Assembly (NCBI GenBank): GCA_016169945.1
Contig: JADLSH010000293.1
Coordinates: 1,860,001 to 1,924,000, forward strand
Direction: 5' to 3'
Length of the DNA: 64,000 nt
Origin: Trachythela sp. YZ-2020
Lineage: Eukaryota; Cnidaria; Anthozoa; Malacalcyonacea; Clavulariidae
Shown: positions 24,829 to 35,140 of the stretch, one piece after another
Numbering within the stretch: the stretch's first letter is position 1
How the letters are laid out: the number at the start of each line of letters is the position of its first letter
Notes under the pieces: generated by a model
What the model was told of the DNA's origin: nothing
The model's database searches: none
What the model saw: the letters and a program-made list of their open reading frames with translations, nothing else
Made by a program: the position numbers and the translations under genes

Positions 24829-27360
24829 TTAATGTTCATATGCTTGAAGCCACGCAGGTGGTCTAACAGTTCTTCCTGATCTTGTTCTGTATGGAGATAT
24901 CTGGTTTATAGTAGGAAGGGAAGAACACGTTGCAGGATCTTGGGCAATAGCGGTGGTCTGAGTATCAGAGGTGGCTGGTTCTTCAAATTCCACGTCTTCG
25001 TCTCCCGAGTATTGCGTGCTTTCCAAGATAAAGCTTTCATCAGTGTGCAGAAGATCCCTCCTATTTCTCCTCAACTTTCTACCATTTTCATGTTGTATTA
25101 TGTATGACCTGGGCGTATCTGCCTTCTTTATGACTTGTGCCAGTGAATCCCAACCATTTCCACGTTGAATTCGTACTGTGGATCCTTCATTAAGAGGACG
25201 AAGGGATTTGGTCTTGATATCATAATACTGTTTTTGCTTTTGTTGTTTCTTCTCCAGCACCATTTTTTTTAGATGTGATGTTTCTTCCTTCATTCTAGGT
25301 AGCCTTGTGCGCAAATCTCGATTCATTAACTTAGGGGCTGGTGCTGGTGTTCCATCTGGACATGGACATGCTCTGAAATTCATCAAGGCTAGGTACGGAT
25401 CTTCTTCATCTTGAGAGGCTTTCTTCATTAATGACTTTATGGTCTGTACTGTTCGTTCAGCTTTACCATTCGCTTCGGGATGATAAGGACTTGATGTAAT
25501 GTGCTGAAATTCCCATTTCTTTGCGAATTCCTGATATTCCTTACTAGTATATTGCGGACCGTTGTCGGATATGACAACTTCCGGAATGCCATGTCTCGCG
25601 AATATTGATTTGGTGTGCTTAATTACAGTGGAACTAGTGGTATTTGGTAGGAGGCTAATTTCTGGGTAATTTGTGTGGTAGTCTACTACAAGAAGGTAAT
25701 CTTTGCCTTGCAATTTGAACAAATCAGTTCCAACTCGTGTCCAGGCTTCAGTTGCTGGTGGCAAGGGTTGCATTGGTTCTCGTTGATGTTTTCGTCTAAA
25801 TTCAAGACAGGTGCTGCATCGCGAAATCATGTCAGTAATTTCTGAAGACATGCCAGGCCAATACAAAGTTTCTCGAGCACGCGCTTTACACCTTTCTACG
25901 CCAAGATGCCCTTCGTGTATCCGGCTCTTCATCTCTTTTCTCATTGACGTTGGCACAATAATGCGACCGCCTCTTAGCATGATACCTTCTGCTTCAGAAA
26001 TTTCATCTTGATGGGTTAGGTATGGTTTGACTGCATCTGGTATTGTCCCTTTGTCATCGGACCTTCCTTCTTGAATGAAAAGTCTCAATTTCTGGAGATT
26101 TTTATCCTTCGCAGTTTCTCTCTTAATCTCATCTAGTTTGGACGCAGACACTGGTAAACTGTTAATTATGGAATGAACATGACATCTAATTTCTTGCTCT
26201 GGAACTTCCGGCTTGGCAGGATGTGTAAGATACGCTCTGCTGAGTGTATCGGCAACAGGAATCTCACTTCCGGGGGTAAATTCAACTTGAAGATCATATT
26301 TCTGTAGTCGAAGTAGGAATCTCTGAATTCTTGGAGGTGCCTTGTTAAGCGGCTTGGAAAAAATTGCCCTGAGTGGTTTGTGGTCTGTTCGCACTATGAC
26401 CCGCTTTCCATAGGTATATTCATGAAACCGTTCACACGCAAACACTATGGCGAGTGTTTCCTTCTCAATCTGTGCATAATGCTGCTCACATTGGGTCATG
26501 GCTCGGCTGGCATATGCGATTGGTTTCCATAATTCTTCGTGTTTCTGTTCCAAAACCGGTCCAAGGCCTGCTTTTGACGCATCAGTTGTAAGTCGTGTAG
26601 GTAACTTTGATTCATAATAGGCTAACACTGGACTACTGGTAATCATCCTCTTCAGCATGTCAACTGCTGCTTCGTGTTGCTGTTCAATATGCCATTGAAC
26701 ATCCTTTTCCAGTAGCTGACGTAGTGGTGCTGTTTCTTTCGATAAATTTGGAAGGAATTTACCGAGGTAGTTGATCATTCCAAGAAATCTTTGAAGCTCT
26801 GTTTTGTTCTCTGGTGTTGGCATTTTCAAAATAGCTTCGATCTTACGAGGATCTGGCTTGATTCCATCGGCAGAGATGAAATGACCAAGAAACGTCGTTT
26901 CCGTCACTCTGAAGGTACATTTCTTCTTATTCAACTTGAGTCCGGACTCTCGAACTCTATCAAGGACTTGCTTGAGGGCTTCATCGTGCTCTTCATTATC
27001 TTTTCCAAAGACAATAATGTCATCTTGATCGTTATCTGCGCCATCAATATCGCTGATTATTTCCGAAATCTTCTTCTGGAACACTTCCGCTGCACTATGT
27101 ATCCCAAATGGCAGTCTCTTAAATCGATACCTGCCAAATGGTGTGTTGAATGTGAGCAATTTCGAACTTTCGTCGTCAACCTTTATCTGCCAGTAGCCAC
27201 TTGACGCATTTAATTTTGAAAATACTTTTGCTCCCCCAAGCCTGGATAAAATTTCATCGACAGTTGGCATGGGATGATGATGTCGTTTTATTGCTTTGTT
27301 GAGATCCCTCGGATCAAGACATAAGCGAATCTTGCCATCAGGTTTCTCGACGATCACCAT
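24829..27360 (-). CDS. pol: Pol: reverse transcriptase, RNase H, integrase
   Basis: One open frame of 843 codons on the minus strand. Residues 1-190: reverse transcriptase (VEKPDGKIRLCLDPRDLNK, then FSKLNASSGYWQI, FGIHSAAEVFQ, and the catalytic pair in DQDDIIVFGKD). About 255-370: RNase H (LTTDASKAGLG, EKETLAIVFACERFH, VRTDHKPL). About 465-520: integrase zinc-binding HHCC (HEGHLGVERC, then CSTC). About 535-650: DDE core (GTDLF, ISDNGPQYTS, HPEANGKAERTVQ). A basic C-terminal region (about 700-780) follows and no chromodomain is seen. The frame has no internal stop but lacks the conserved amino acids just before its first methionine: these are in the upstream frame, because one base appears to be missing at the junction near 27357. 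Codons elsewhere are intact. Confidence 0.93.
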   Translation of the reverse strand: MVIVEKPDGKIRLCLDPRDLNKAIKRHHHPMPTVDEILSRLGGAKVFSKLNASSGYWQIKVDDESSKLLTFNTPFGRYRFKRLPFGIHSAAEVFQKKISEIISDIDGADNDQDDIIVFGKDNEEHDEALKQVLDRVRESGLKLNKKKCTFRVTETTFLGHFISADGIKPDPRKIEAILKMPTPENKTELQRFLGMINYLGKFLPNLSKETAPLRQLLEKDVQWHIEQQHEAAVDMLKRMITSSPVLAYYESKLPTRLTTDASKAGLGPVLEQKHEELWKPIAYASRAMTQCEQHYAQIEKETLAIVFACERFHEYTYGKRVIVRTDHKPLRAIFSKPLNKAPPRIQRFLLRLQKYDLQVEFTPGSEIPVADTLSRAYLTHPAKPEVPEQEIRCHVHSIINSLPVSASKLDEIKRETAKDKNLQKLRLFIQEGRSDDKGTIPDAVKPYLTHQDEISEAEGIMLRGGRIIVPTSMRKEMKSRIHEGHLGVERCKARARETLYWPGMSSEITDMISRCSTCLEFRRKHQREPMQPLPPATEAWTRVGTDLFKLQGKDYLLVVDYHTNYPEISLLPNTTSSTVIKHTKSIFARHGIPEVVISDNGPQYTSKEYQEFAKKWEFQHITSSPYHPEANGKAERTVQTIKSLMKKASQDEEDPYLALMNFRACPCPDGTPAPAPKLMNRDLRTRLPRMKEETSHLKKMVLEKKQQKQKQYYDIKTKSLRPLNEGSTVRIQRGNGWDSLAQVIKKADTPRSYIIQHENGRKLRRNRRDLLHTDESFILESTQYSGDEDVEFEEPATSDTQTTAIAQDPATCSSLPTINQISPYRTRSGRTVRPPAWLQAYEH

Positions 27361-28778
27361 GAACTAACCCAATCAGTTGGTTCATCGATCTTTTCTATCA
27401 CGTCAAGTTGTTTCATTCTTTCTAGTTCAGCTTTAAGTTTGTCCATCATCGATATGGGAATTTTTCTAGATGGATGTACGACAGGTGTGACTTCAGGATT
27501 TGTGACAATGTGATGCTCTCCTTGTAAACATCCAATTTCACCAAATACATCTTCATATTGTTCCATTAAATTTGGCTCCGAGGTGTTGACAAACCATATT
27601 CGTTTGATAATGTTGAGCTGTTGACACGTTTGAAGTCCAAGGAGGGGTGGTGATTCGGTGTCGGTGACAATGAACGTGACTTTGTGATTTTCACTCTTAT
27701 TTTCTAAATTTAATTCACACTTTCCGATAGCTGGTATGTCTCCCCCATTATATGCTGATAATTTCACGTCTGTTTTTTTTAATGTGGACTTGATGTTGAG
27801 TTGGTTGTATGTTGATAGCGGTAAGACGTTAGTTTGAGCTCCTGTGTCTATTTTGTATCGGATATTAGAACCATTTGATTGTAATGAAATGAACCAATCT
27901 AGCTCGTTGGTTTCCAAAGAATTAGCATTGTCCCCCGACATATATTGATGCTGTTCAGTCTGTTCAACAATCCCAATGAAAAAATCTTCATCTTCGCTTT
28001 CGTGCTGTGGTTGAGCTTGTGTGAAGTCGATTCGTTTTTGACTTGAGAGACAGACTGAAGCGAAATGATTTAATTTTTTACATTTTAGACATGTTTTGCC
28101 AAACGCTGGACAGTTTCGGCGCTTATGAATCGTACCACAGTATTTGCATGACTGGGAAATGTACTCATTGTTTGCTTGTCTTGGCTTGTTATTATGTTGG
28201 TTCAGCTTGAGTGCATCTATTGTCTGGTTTCCTTGTAATCTGCATAACTCGTAGGCGTGTTGTTTCGTTGCTTCGGCTGCTTGTCCTAACTTTATAGCAT
28301 CTTCGAGACTTAGGTTATCCATTCGAAGTAATCTTTCTCTCAACGAGTTGCTTATAACCCCGATTACAATCATATCTCTAATCAAAGAGTCCCGTAGAGT
28401 TGCAAATTCACACTGCGAACTTCGCTTCTTTAGTTCCGTTATAAATGCATCGAATGACTGACTTTCGCTTTGTTTATATATGAAAAAATGATGGCGTATA
28501 AGTGTTATGTTCTTTCGTGGCTTGCAATATGCTTCAAACTTCTCCATAACTAGCTTTAACTTCATTTTGTCACCGTCATTTGCAAACGTAAATGTGTTGT
28601 ATATTTCAATAGCTTGGCTCCCAATACAAGTTAAAAATATCGAGGTTTTGATGTTGTCGGCCTTCTCATTAGATTCTGTAGCCATGATATATAACTCAAA
28701 CTGTTGCTTCCATCGATCCCATTGCTCAGCTATATTCCCTTCAAAGGATATTGGTTCTGGTGGGCGAAATTTGTTCAT
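27354..28778 (-). CDS. gag: Gag-protease, running into the start of RT
   Basis: The start is placed at the ATG at 28778-28776 (MNKFRPPEPISFEG), 10 bases inside the 5' LTR; the open frame continues upstream into the LTR without an ATG. About residues 10-190 are a capsid-like region (WDRWKQQFELYIMATES; SFDAFITELKKRSSQCEF). Two zinc knuckles follow near residue 212 (CKYCGTIHKRRNC; CLKCKKLNHFASVC). The aspartic protease has IDTGAQTNVLPLSTY near residue 320 and PPLLGLQTC near 380. The end reaches the RT linker (VTPVVHPSRKIP; KLKAELERMKQLDVIEK) and then TDWVSSW before TGA. The stop falls inside the conserved RT N-terminus, so the frame break separates the polyprotein in an abnormal place and is likely a mutation or a sequencing error rather than a programmed shift. 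Confidence 0.92.
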   Translation of the reverse strand: MNKFRPPEPISFEGNIAEQWDRWKQQFELYIMATESNEKADNIKTSIFLTCIGSQAIEIYNTFTFANDGDKMKLKLVMEKFEAYCKPRKNITLIRHHFFIYKQSESQSFDAFITELKKRSSQCEFATLRDSLIRDMIVIGVISNSLRERLLRMDNLSLEDAIKLGQAAEATKQHAYELCRLQGNQTIDALKLNQHNNKPRQANNEYISQSCKYCGTIHKRRNCPAFGKTCLKCKKLNHFASVCLSSQKRIDFTQAQPQHESEDEDFFIGIVEQTEQHQYMSGDNANSLETNELDWFISLQSNGSNIRYKIDTGAQTNVLPLSTYNQLNIKSTLKKTDVKLSAYNGGDIPAIGKCELNLENKSENHKVTFIVTDTESPPLLGLQTCQQLNIIKRIWFVNTSEPNLMEQYEDVFGEIGCLQGEHHIVTNPEVTPVVHPSRKIPISMMDKLKAELERMKQLDVIEKIDEPTDWVSSW

Positions 28779-28788
28779 CCTGACTCCA
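28776..28788 (-). promoter_or_regulatory. Putative primer-binding site, overlapping the gag start
   Basis: Minus-strand TGGAGTCAGGATG lies immediately after the 5' LTR and begins TGG, as expected for pairing with a tRNA CCA end. Its last three bases are the gag ATG. The tRNA species was not identified. Confidence 0.6.
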
Positions 28789-28886
28789 TGTAATGTTTTA
28801 TTAAACAAAGATCTTTAAGTCTATTTACCAAGCTCTTATATACTAAAAGTCATTCCTAATTTATACAGTCATGAATAATCATGACA
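28789..28886 (-). repeat. 5' LTR of the Ty3/gypsy element (98 bp)
   Basis: Identical to the LTR at 24612-24709 except for one base. It must contain the promoter; the TATATAAGAGC stretch on the minus strand (plus about 28842-28852) is a plausible TATA box. Confidence 0.92.
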
Positions 28887-29335
28887 CTTGATTTCCTGTT
28901 TTCTTGTTAAAGTTGATGGGCATAGCTATGAAACATGTATTATGGCAAACTTATAATTGCAACATGGAGAATAAGAAAGATAAAGCTTGAGCAGCTATAA
29001 TAAAGTCTGAAGCTTAAAAGCAAACAGGCATTATTAAAAATCATATAATGTAAATGTATTCGATTTTCTGTACATGGACTATGAAATATACATCTATATT
29101 CCGTATACATCTATGAGAGGCAAAAGTCGAAATTATATATACTATACATACTATAATTTGGTTGCGTTGATTATAAAATACTTAATAGATGCTCAATAGA
29201 TCTCCAGAACATAATTTATTTACTATACATACTATGTATGCAGCAGGCACGATACCTATTTAAATGGTATGCCTAAAGATAAAACACTTTCTAAATTTTC
29301 ATGAATGAACTTTTGAAACTTGAACTACGCTACAA
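28887..29335. other. Spacer without recognised features
   Basis: AT-rich sequence. ACTATACATACTAT words recur (about 29140 and 29222), without further structure. Confidence 0.4.
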
Positions 29336-29730
29336 AAGATCATATTACATCAGACCACGCTGTGACGCTATCAAAGCTAAACTTGACAATATGATTCAAC
29401 CTATATAACTATGTCTACTAATATCTAAGGCGATACATAGAATAAACAAAATGTTTATGATTTATAAATGCATGAACGGCCTAACTCCTCCATATCTGGC
29501 TGACCTATTTTCACAGACGAATGGAATTAAACGATCGTGTGACAAGAAACAACTCACTACACATCCCCTTATGCTCAACCACAACAGGACAGAGAAGTTT
29601 CAGATATAGAGTTGTGAAGTTATGGAATAGTTTAGATAAAGAATTGAAAAAACTTCCGTTAAATTGGCCTAACATTTAAAACAAAATTAAAGCGTAGCAT
29701 GTTAAATCAATACTTTGAAAGGTGAACAAA
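29336..29730 (+). pseudogene. LINE reverse transcriptase C-terminal relic
   Basis: Plus-strand translation in shifting frames matches the end of non-LTR RT proteins: INKMFMIYKCMNGLTPPYLA then DLFSQTN, later LTTHPLMLNHN, then the LWNSLD-like TTATGGAATAGTTTAGAT and LNWP. Several stops are present. The downstream TAATAA-rich run (29840-29880) may include its microsatellite-like tail. The upstream RT is missing. Confidence 0.7.
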
Positions 29731-29839
29731 ATCTTAATATCTCATTTTATAAACTTATTATATATCTTAGCATTCTTACTACTCCATATCTTGTAAATAG
29801 TATTAAATAGTTAATCTTTTATTGTAAATAAGTATTGAT

Positions 29840-29885
29840 AGTAATAACCATAATAATAATAATAGTAATAACCATAAATACATTC
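29840..29885 (+). repeat. (TAA)n-like simple repeat
   Basis: TAATAACCATAATAATAATAATAG and a repeated TAATAACCATAAA form a short imperfect trinucleotide tract following the LINE relic. Confidence 0.7.
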
Positions 29886-30888
29886 ATCAATAATCGTAAT
29901 TACTGATACAGCCTATTCCACAAACGCACAGCTATAAGTATTTTATAATAATAAACATACTTTGAAAACTAGAACAAGAAAGTGAATGAATGATAATCGA
30001 ATCTCCATACCATATTACTAGTAATTGTTTCTCCGTTCAAAAACATGGCCATGTTTTGGTTTCTACCGAGGCCATATTATTTCTATGTGGCCATCTAAGA
30101 CATCCATATATACTTGCTGCTTCGCTGCATTCAATAGCACGTCGTGATAAAAGTATCAATTCGCTTCATCATTTGTCTATTTCGTACGCGGACTAAAATT
30201 GTCTCTTATAAAATAAACAAGACTTACCGACTTAATCAAAATGGAACCTTCGCACTTAAGGTGGCTCCATTCACTTTTCTGCCTAAGAGGCTAAAATTTG
30301 ATAATTTCCTTTTTAACATACGTACATGGTTTAAACTTCCATACAATTATAGCACATTAAAGGCTTGTTACAATTAAAAATAAATATTTAAAAATAGAGC
30401 GTTTCCATAACGACTATGACGAAAAAAAATTTGCCAAAAACGACGATAATATTGTAGTTTTCTCAATTTTTTTAAAAATTAGTTCGGTGACTCCCAATTT
30501 TTCAATGAGAAATCATTAACTTTAGTACAAAGAAATTTAAAAAATGCAAATTTAAAAAAAATTCAGTGGATTCAGATCTTAGCAATTCAGCTTTTTTGAC
30601 AGTTTCAGTCTAAAGACTTTTTAAATTTTTCTTCGTGAACGCTACAGGTGCATATCTATTTATGTACAAATTTTCAGAGTGACGTACAGAACTCGAACTA
30701 TGGTAATTTCTTGCTAGGCAAGGCTGTTTTTTTTTTCTTCGGCGCGATTAATGATTTTACTTTTTTATAAATGATTTTAAATTTCGCAAGCGCAGTTCCA
30801 GATAAACACGCACATCCCACGCAATCGATAAATGTTGTTTACTTGTTTATATCTCGAACGTGCGGTGCCAGTGTGGGTAGAGTGTAGC

Positions 30889-31062
30889 AAATATTCGGCG
30901 GTTGGCTGTTGTGTAAAATGACCTGAAAATACATAAGGAACTTCGACGTTTCGAGCGAAGGCCTTTCCAATAACTTCCAGACGAGGGGCCTTCGCTCGAA
31001 ACATCGAAGTTCTTATTGTATTTTTCAGGTAGTTTTACACAACAGTCAACTGCCGAATATTT
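30889..31062. repeat. Foldback of Penelope terminal-repeat sequence
   Basis: Arms AATATTCGGCGGTTGGCTG ... GAACTTCGACGTTTCGAGCG and CGCTCGAAACATCGAAGTTC ... CAGTCAACTGCCGAATATT pair across a 25-base centre (TTTCCAATAACTTCCAGACG). The same blocks flank the Penelope endonuclease relic at 5.03-5.80 kb, so this looks like two terminal repeats head to head with the coding part lost. Confidence 0.7.
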
Positions 31063-31069
31063 ACTTGTT

Positions 31070-32639
31070 TTAAGGTGGCTCCCTGCAGTAATGAATGAGA
31101 TGATCGCGGGACGAGAGTAAAAAACGCGAGGCAAGTACGTGGACTTTCCCACGCAAATTCGACGACCAAAACAAACAAAGATATTTCGCGCGGGTTTTTA
31201 AAATAATTTTTACCATTCTGAAATATTTGTAATGAAAAAACTTTGAATAATTCTTAGTTTTATGTGACAAAGCATCAGTAACACCGATGAGTGATTTTAA
31301 CTGTGATACCAATATCGCTTGGATAAAAAAATCTTGACAGTGAATTTTTCAAAAACATTTTAGATATAATGTTCACTAATAAGAGTTTAAACATGTATTA
31401 ACTATTGTATAAAAACTATTAAAGGTTATAAAAGTCGTTTAGTGATACTTGCATGTTTTTACAAGTTAAACAGTAAAAATATGACAGTTCTATAGCAAAA
31501 TACCGACTTGTACATCTTCAGCAAAATTACAAAACTAGGCAAAAATATGTCCAGCTGTACGGCTGTTGAAGCTCGTGAACTGAGTAAATGGCAGTATTCA
31601 AGTGGACTTAAATCGATCTAACCCTACACAGTATTTCTTGGTTGCTCATGGCTCTCAAATATATTGAATAAACGTCAAAATCAAAAGATAAAAACAACAT
31701 TTGCCACTCGTTTCTGCACGACGAAAGCACATCTTGCGCCCGCAAACTATCATTCACTAGTCAGCGACGCTTTTATATAAGGGAAATTTCGCAATTAATT
31801 CGTGAAGCTGTTGACCCAATATTTTACCTTTATATGCTTTGTACTCTTTAGTTTCATCGCAGGGCATATTTTAAGGATTTCTAATTGGGGAGCAATTTGT
31901 GAAAAAGGGCCCTTAATCTGAGTGCTGAAGGCGCGAGCCCTGTAGGGGTCCGGGGGAGTTTTTTATCGGGAAAATTTTGAAATCTGGAGCTCTGAAATTG
32001 CCAAGCCAATAGTATTTCAATGTTTCAACTAAAACTTTAAAAATGTCTAACTATATAAGCCATAAAAACAATATTTCGTTAAACACAGACAAATCATTTA
32101 CTCTGTAAACGAACCAATGTATAAAGGGCCCAGGGAGTGGGGAGCCATCAAGGGGGCCTGGGGGGCCAAGTGGCCCCCCAGTATATATGTTAAAATATAC
32201 CTTGTTTCATCGATAACCTACCTTCAAATTTTGACCACAAGTTTTAATTTTGGTAAATTTTGTATATTTCAATTTTAAAAAAATATCGCCAGTTTAGAAA
32301 TCTTTATTTAAAATTTTCGAGTTTAAAAACATTGCACACTGGCGATTTTGACTAAACTTTCATAATAGTTTCAAAACATCATGCTTAAAACTTATATGAA
32401 ATAAAAAAGATGGGTCACCGACTTTGTTTTTTAGATACGGACAATTTTATGCGCATAGTAACCACATTGCAGGCGAACGTCTTGTTACCATCGCAACGAT
32501 GACAATACCTGAACCTGTTTTAAATACTCCATAGATGATGAATATTACCCTCGAGTATAAAAAACTTCGTCATCTGCGATAATACTCGTTTAAAAACGAA
32601 TTATTATAAAGCTAGAATAACTGTAGGGAGCCACCTTAA
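31070..32639. mobile_element. Inner TTAA element (1.56 kb)
   Basis: TTAA (31070-31073) then GGTGGCTCCCTGCAGTAATG; at the other end CATTACTG-like ATAACTGTAGGGAGCCACC then TTAA (32636-32639). About 20 bp of inverted match at the tips and an exact TTAA on both sides indicate a Kolobok- or piggyBac-type non-autonomous element. The interior has no significant coding. Confidence 0.7.
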
Positions 32640-33309
32640 TATAGCTTTTGTGTTTTGTACTTGCAGTGGCTAATAATGCGAACAATTTTTACGATTTACA
32701 CGCTAACAAATAATGGTAAATTCCAAGAAAACGGAAAGAACTATCTCAAACCAAATCTTTATTGCATTGTTTGACATAAGATATATATGACATGTATGAA
32801 TATTATTTTTTTTACGTAAACGCAGTTTTCGACTTCGGCTTTCGTGACTTCATAGTGTAAATTGTTTTCACGTTGTTGTCGCCATTAAAAGTTGTTTAAT
32901 TAAAGCGAGAAATGGTGTTTCACTAAAGCCTTTTGTTACTGACTAAGCTTACTCTTTTATATGCAAAAACAAATCCGAAGATCCAAGATATGGAGATATT
33001 TAATATTGATGAAAAGTAAAAAAAATATTCGCCGTTTAACTTGGTAGATTTTGAAGTTAGAATTTTGTCTTAAATAGCGACTGACAATAAATTTAAACGT
33101 TAACTAAGTAGAAACTTGTTTTTTAGGAAAGTAAAACCATAGAAACAACTAAGATTATCGAAGTAAACTTGATTTGCACTTGATTTTTGGCTTTGAAAAC
33201 TGTACTTATTTTTGCGTGATTTTTACATGCAATTTTCGCGCCAAAACACGAACCATGCAATGCGCGAAATTAGGGTTCCCTATGACGAAGGGTATCGAGC
33301 CACCTTAAT

Positions 33310-35015
33310 AATGCACATAAATGACATAATGCAAAATTCATTGTTCACTTCCGAACACCCCAAGAAGTGAATCAGTCAGATAAGTAAGAGAAATTGAGGC
33401 AATAAGAGGGGAGATTTTTTTGATCTGTAAATCTGAATGCTCTCATATATGAAGTCACGTTTTATTTAAAACGGTCAAACTACCACGAAGATCAGTCAAA
33501 ATGGGGAATCTTCAAGAAAAAAAAACATATTGGCCAATCAAATCGCTAGAATCGCAGATTAGTCATATATTCAGCAAATAACCGCTATTTGATTTTTTTT
33601 ACAGCAGGCTCGGCCGCTGGATAAAATTTGATAACTCGATTCAATTTGAATATTAATTATCTCTGCTTCCAGGTGACCTTGAATAGTCGGACATCGACTA
33701 TTTTTTGCTTATCAATTATCTGCGCCCTTTCCAACACAGTCGCGTGACTGAGTTGATGTCCTCTAAATCCGCCCCTGCTTCAGAAATGCAGTTGCATGCG
33801 TTTCGTAGTTGATAAAAGGTTATTCAAAAACTCATTAATAATTAATCATAATTATGCTCTTTGGCAAATCATGTCAACATAATATGTCACGTGAGGTGGC
33901 TTTATACCTGAAAAAACTCATTTTAATTAGGGTTCTTTATACAAAAGCTCATCCTAAGGTATTATATAAGGTTATTTATCCATTCTTTATGTAAAGCTGT
34001 TTATGCTCCTCCTAATTAGTATTCTTTATGCAGAACAAGGACTTCCTCCAACGACATCAGCTATTACTGGAGTCAAGTAGACGAAAAAGCCCGGTTACCT
34101 TAAACGTTGAATAAGCGAACAGTGGCGGACATTTCGTTGGGGTCGGGAAGGGACGGCCACCACCGCTCATTTTACACTAAATAGACGCTTTATCGAAAAC
34201 GCTTACCAAAAATAGGCTATAAACATCTAAATTTGTGTGCAAATTCTGGTTTTGTCAAAAATTCAGCAGGCTTTGTCCCACAATAGAAAACATTAATTCT
34301 AAGCGAAAATTGAGTTAAAAGTGTATTTAATCCCCCTTTCCTCTCGCCCCATCCCTCTCACTTCTCTCCCATCCCCTCCCCCTCCTTCCCTCCTCGGCTT
34401 CCTAACAATTAAACCACAATGTTGACAAATTGAAATTCGGACATTTTAGAGAAATATATCTGCAATAATCTACTAATGCGTGCATTTATTTTCTACCAAT
34501 CTGATATAAAAAGAAACACACAAGACATCGTATTTATTGCTCTCTATTTACTGGGTGAAATCTAAATAGCAACTGCCTGTTACTGCAGTGCAAATGCTGT
34601 TTACATAAATAGATAATATAATAATTGATGTTGCGAGAAAAACTACAAAATGCTGTTGTCTACAATATGCTAAATGTCCTACAAATTCTAAACGCAACAT
34701 AAAACAAAGAAGCATTTGAAAGCAATATATGTCGCACACAAGCCGTTTTCTACATCAATATATTTGGGTACATATACAGTACTTTCTCATCAACCTACAT
34801 TTTAAGTTGCTTTCTTTGAGTAAATTTAAAGCCAATATATTGAAACACCAAAAATTTACGTTTAATTATTGTGCAGGATTTCGGATTTTAATGCCATCAT
34901 CCAATTAATATACTTAGCTGTAATCATACAGAAAATTTTCAATATTTTCATAAAATTCTTGCCAAATGGCTGCAGGACTTGTCACAGTTTCAAACACTTT
35001 TTTCAATATTTAAAG
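33310..35015. other. Spacer with polypyrimidine tract
   Basis: Positions about 34330-34402 form a long C/T-rich tract (CCCCCTTTCCTCTCGCCCC, CTCTCCCATCCCCTCCCCCT). The remainder is AT-rich without recognisable genes. It lies downstream of the SRCR terminal exon on the minus strand. Confidence 0.5.
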
Positions 35016-35019
35016 TAAT

Positions 35020-35025
35020 TTTATT
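35020..35025 (-). terminator. Candidate polyadenylation signal for the SRCR gene
   Basis: Minus-strand AATAAA about 115 bases after the SRCR stop codon. Position is suitable for the 3' UTR; cleavage is unproven. Confidence 0.45.
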
Positions 35026-35140
35026 CTGAACTAGGCTCAATTCATTGAGGCAACAGTTCATTTAGGACTACGTAAATTAAATAACTTGAAATCTACTCTT
35101 CTACTAAACCCAGTATCCTTGATTTTAAATGGTCGAGATA

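Larger units (their letters stand above)
24612..28886 (-). mobile_element. Ty3/gypsy LTR retrotransposon, nearly intact
   Basis: The 4275 bp element on the minus strand is bounded by 98 bp LTRs that differ at a single base (position 8: A at 24619, T at 28796). Both LTRs read TG...CA. The order is 5' LTR, primer-binding site, gag-protease frame, pol frame (RT, RNase H, integrase), polypurine tract, 3' LTR: the Ty3/gypsy order. Flanking pentamers CTTGG (24607-24611) and CTTGA (28887-28891) match at 4 of 5, a probable target duplication. The near identity of the LTRs points to recent insertion. The insertion lies about 40 bp from the CT microsatellite. Confidence 0.93.
30256..33309. mobile_element. 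Outer TTAA-GGTGGCTC element (nested host)
   Basis: TTAA-GGTGGCTCCATTCAC at 30256 is facing GAGCCACC-TTAA at 33300-33309. Both ends share the TTAA plus GGTGGCTC signature of the family but diverge afterwards, so the pairing is inferred from position. Inside lie a foldback (30889-31062) and a complete second family member (31070-32639). No transposase was found. Around 31.92-32.18 kb the sequence is G-rich (GCGCGAGCCCTGTAGGGGTC; GGCCTGGGGGGCC), which may be a further small insert. Confidence 0.5.

Noticed and set aside
27340..27375. Programmed frameshift between gag-protease and pol
   Set aside because: The break is inside the conserved RT segment rather than before it and no clear slippery heptamer was seen; a lost base is simpler.
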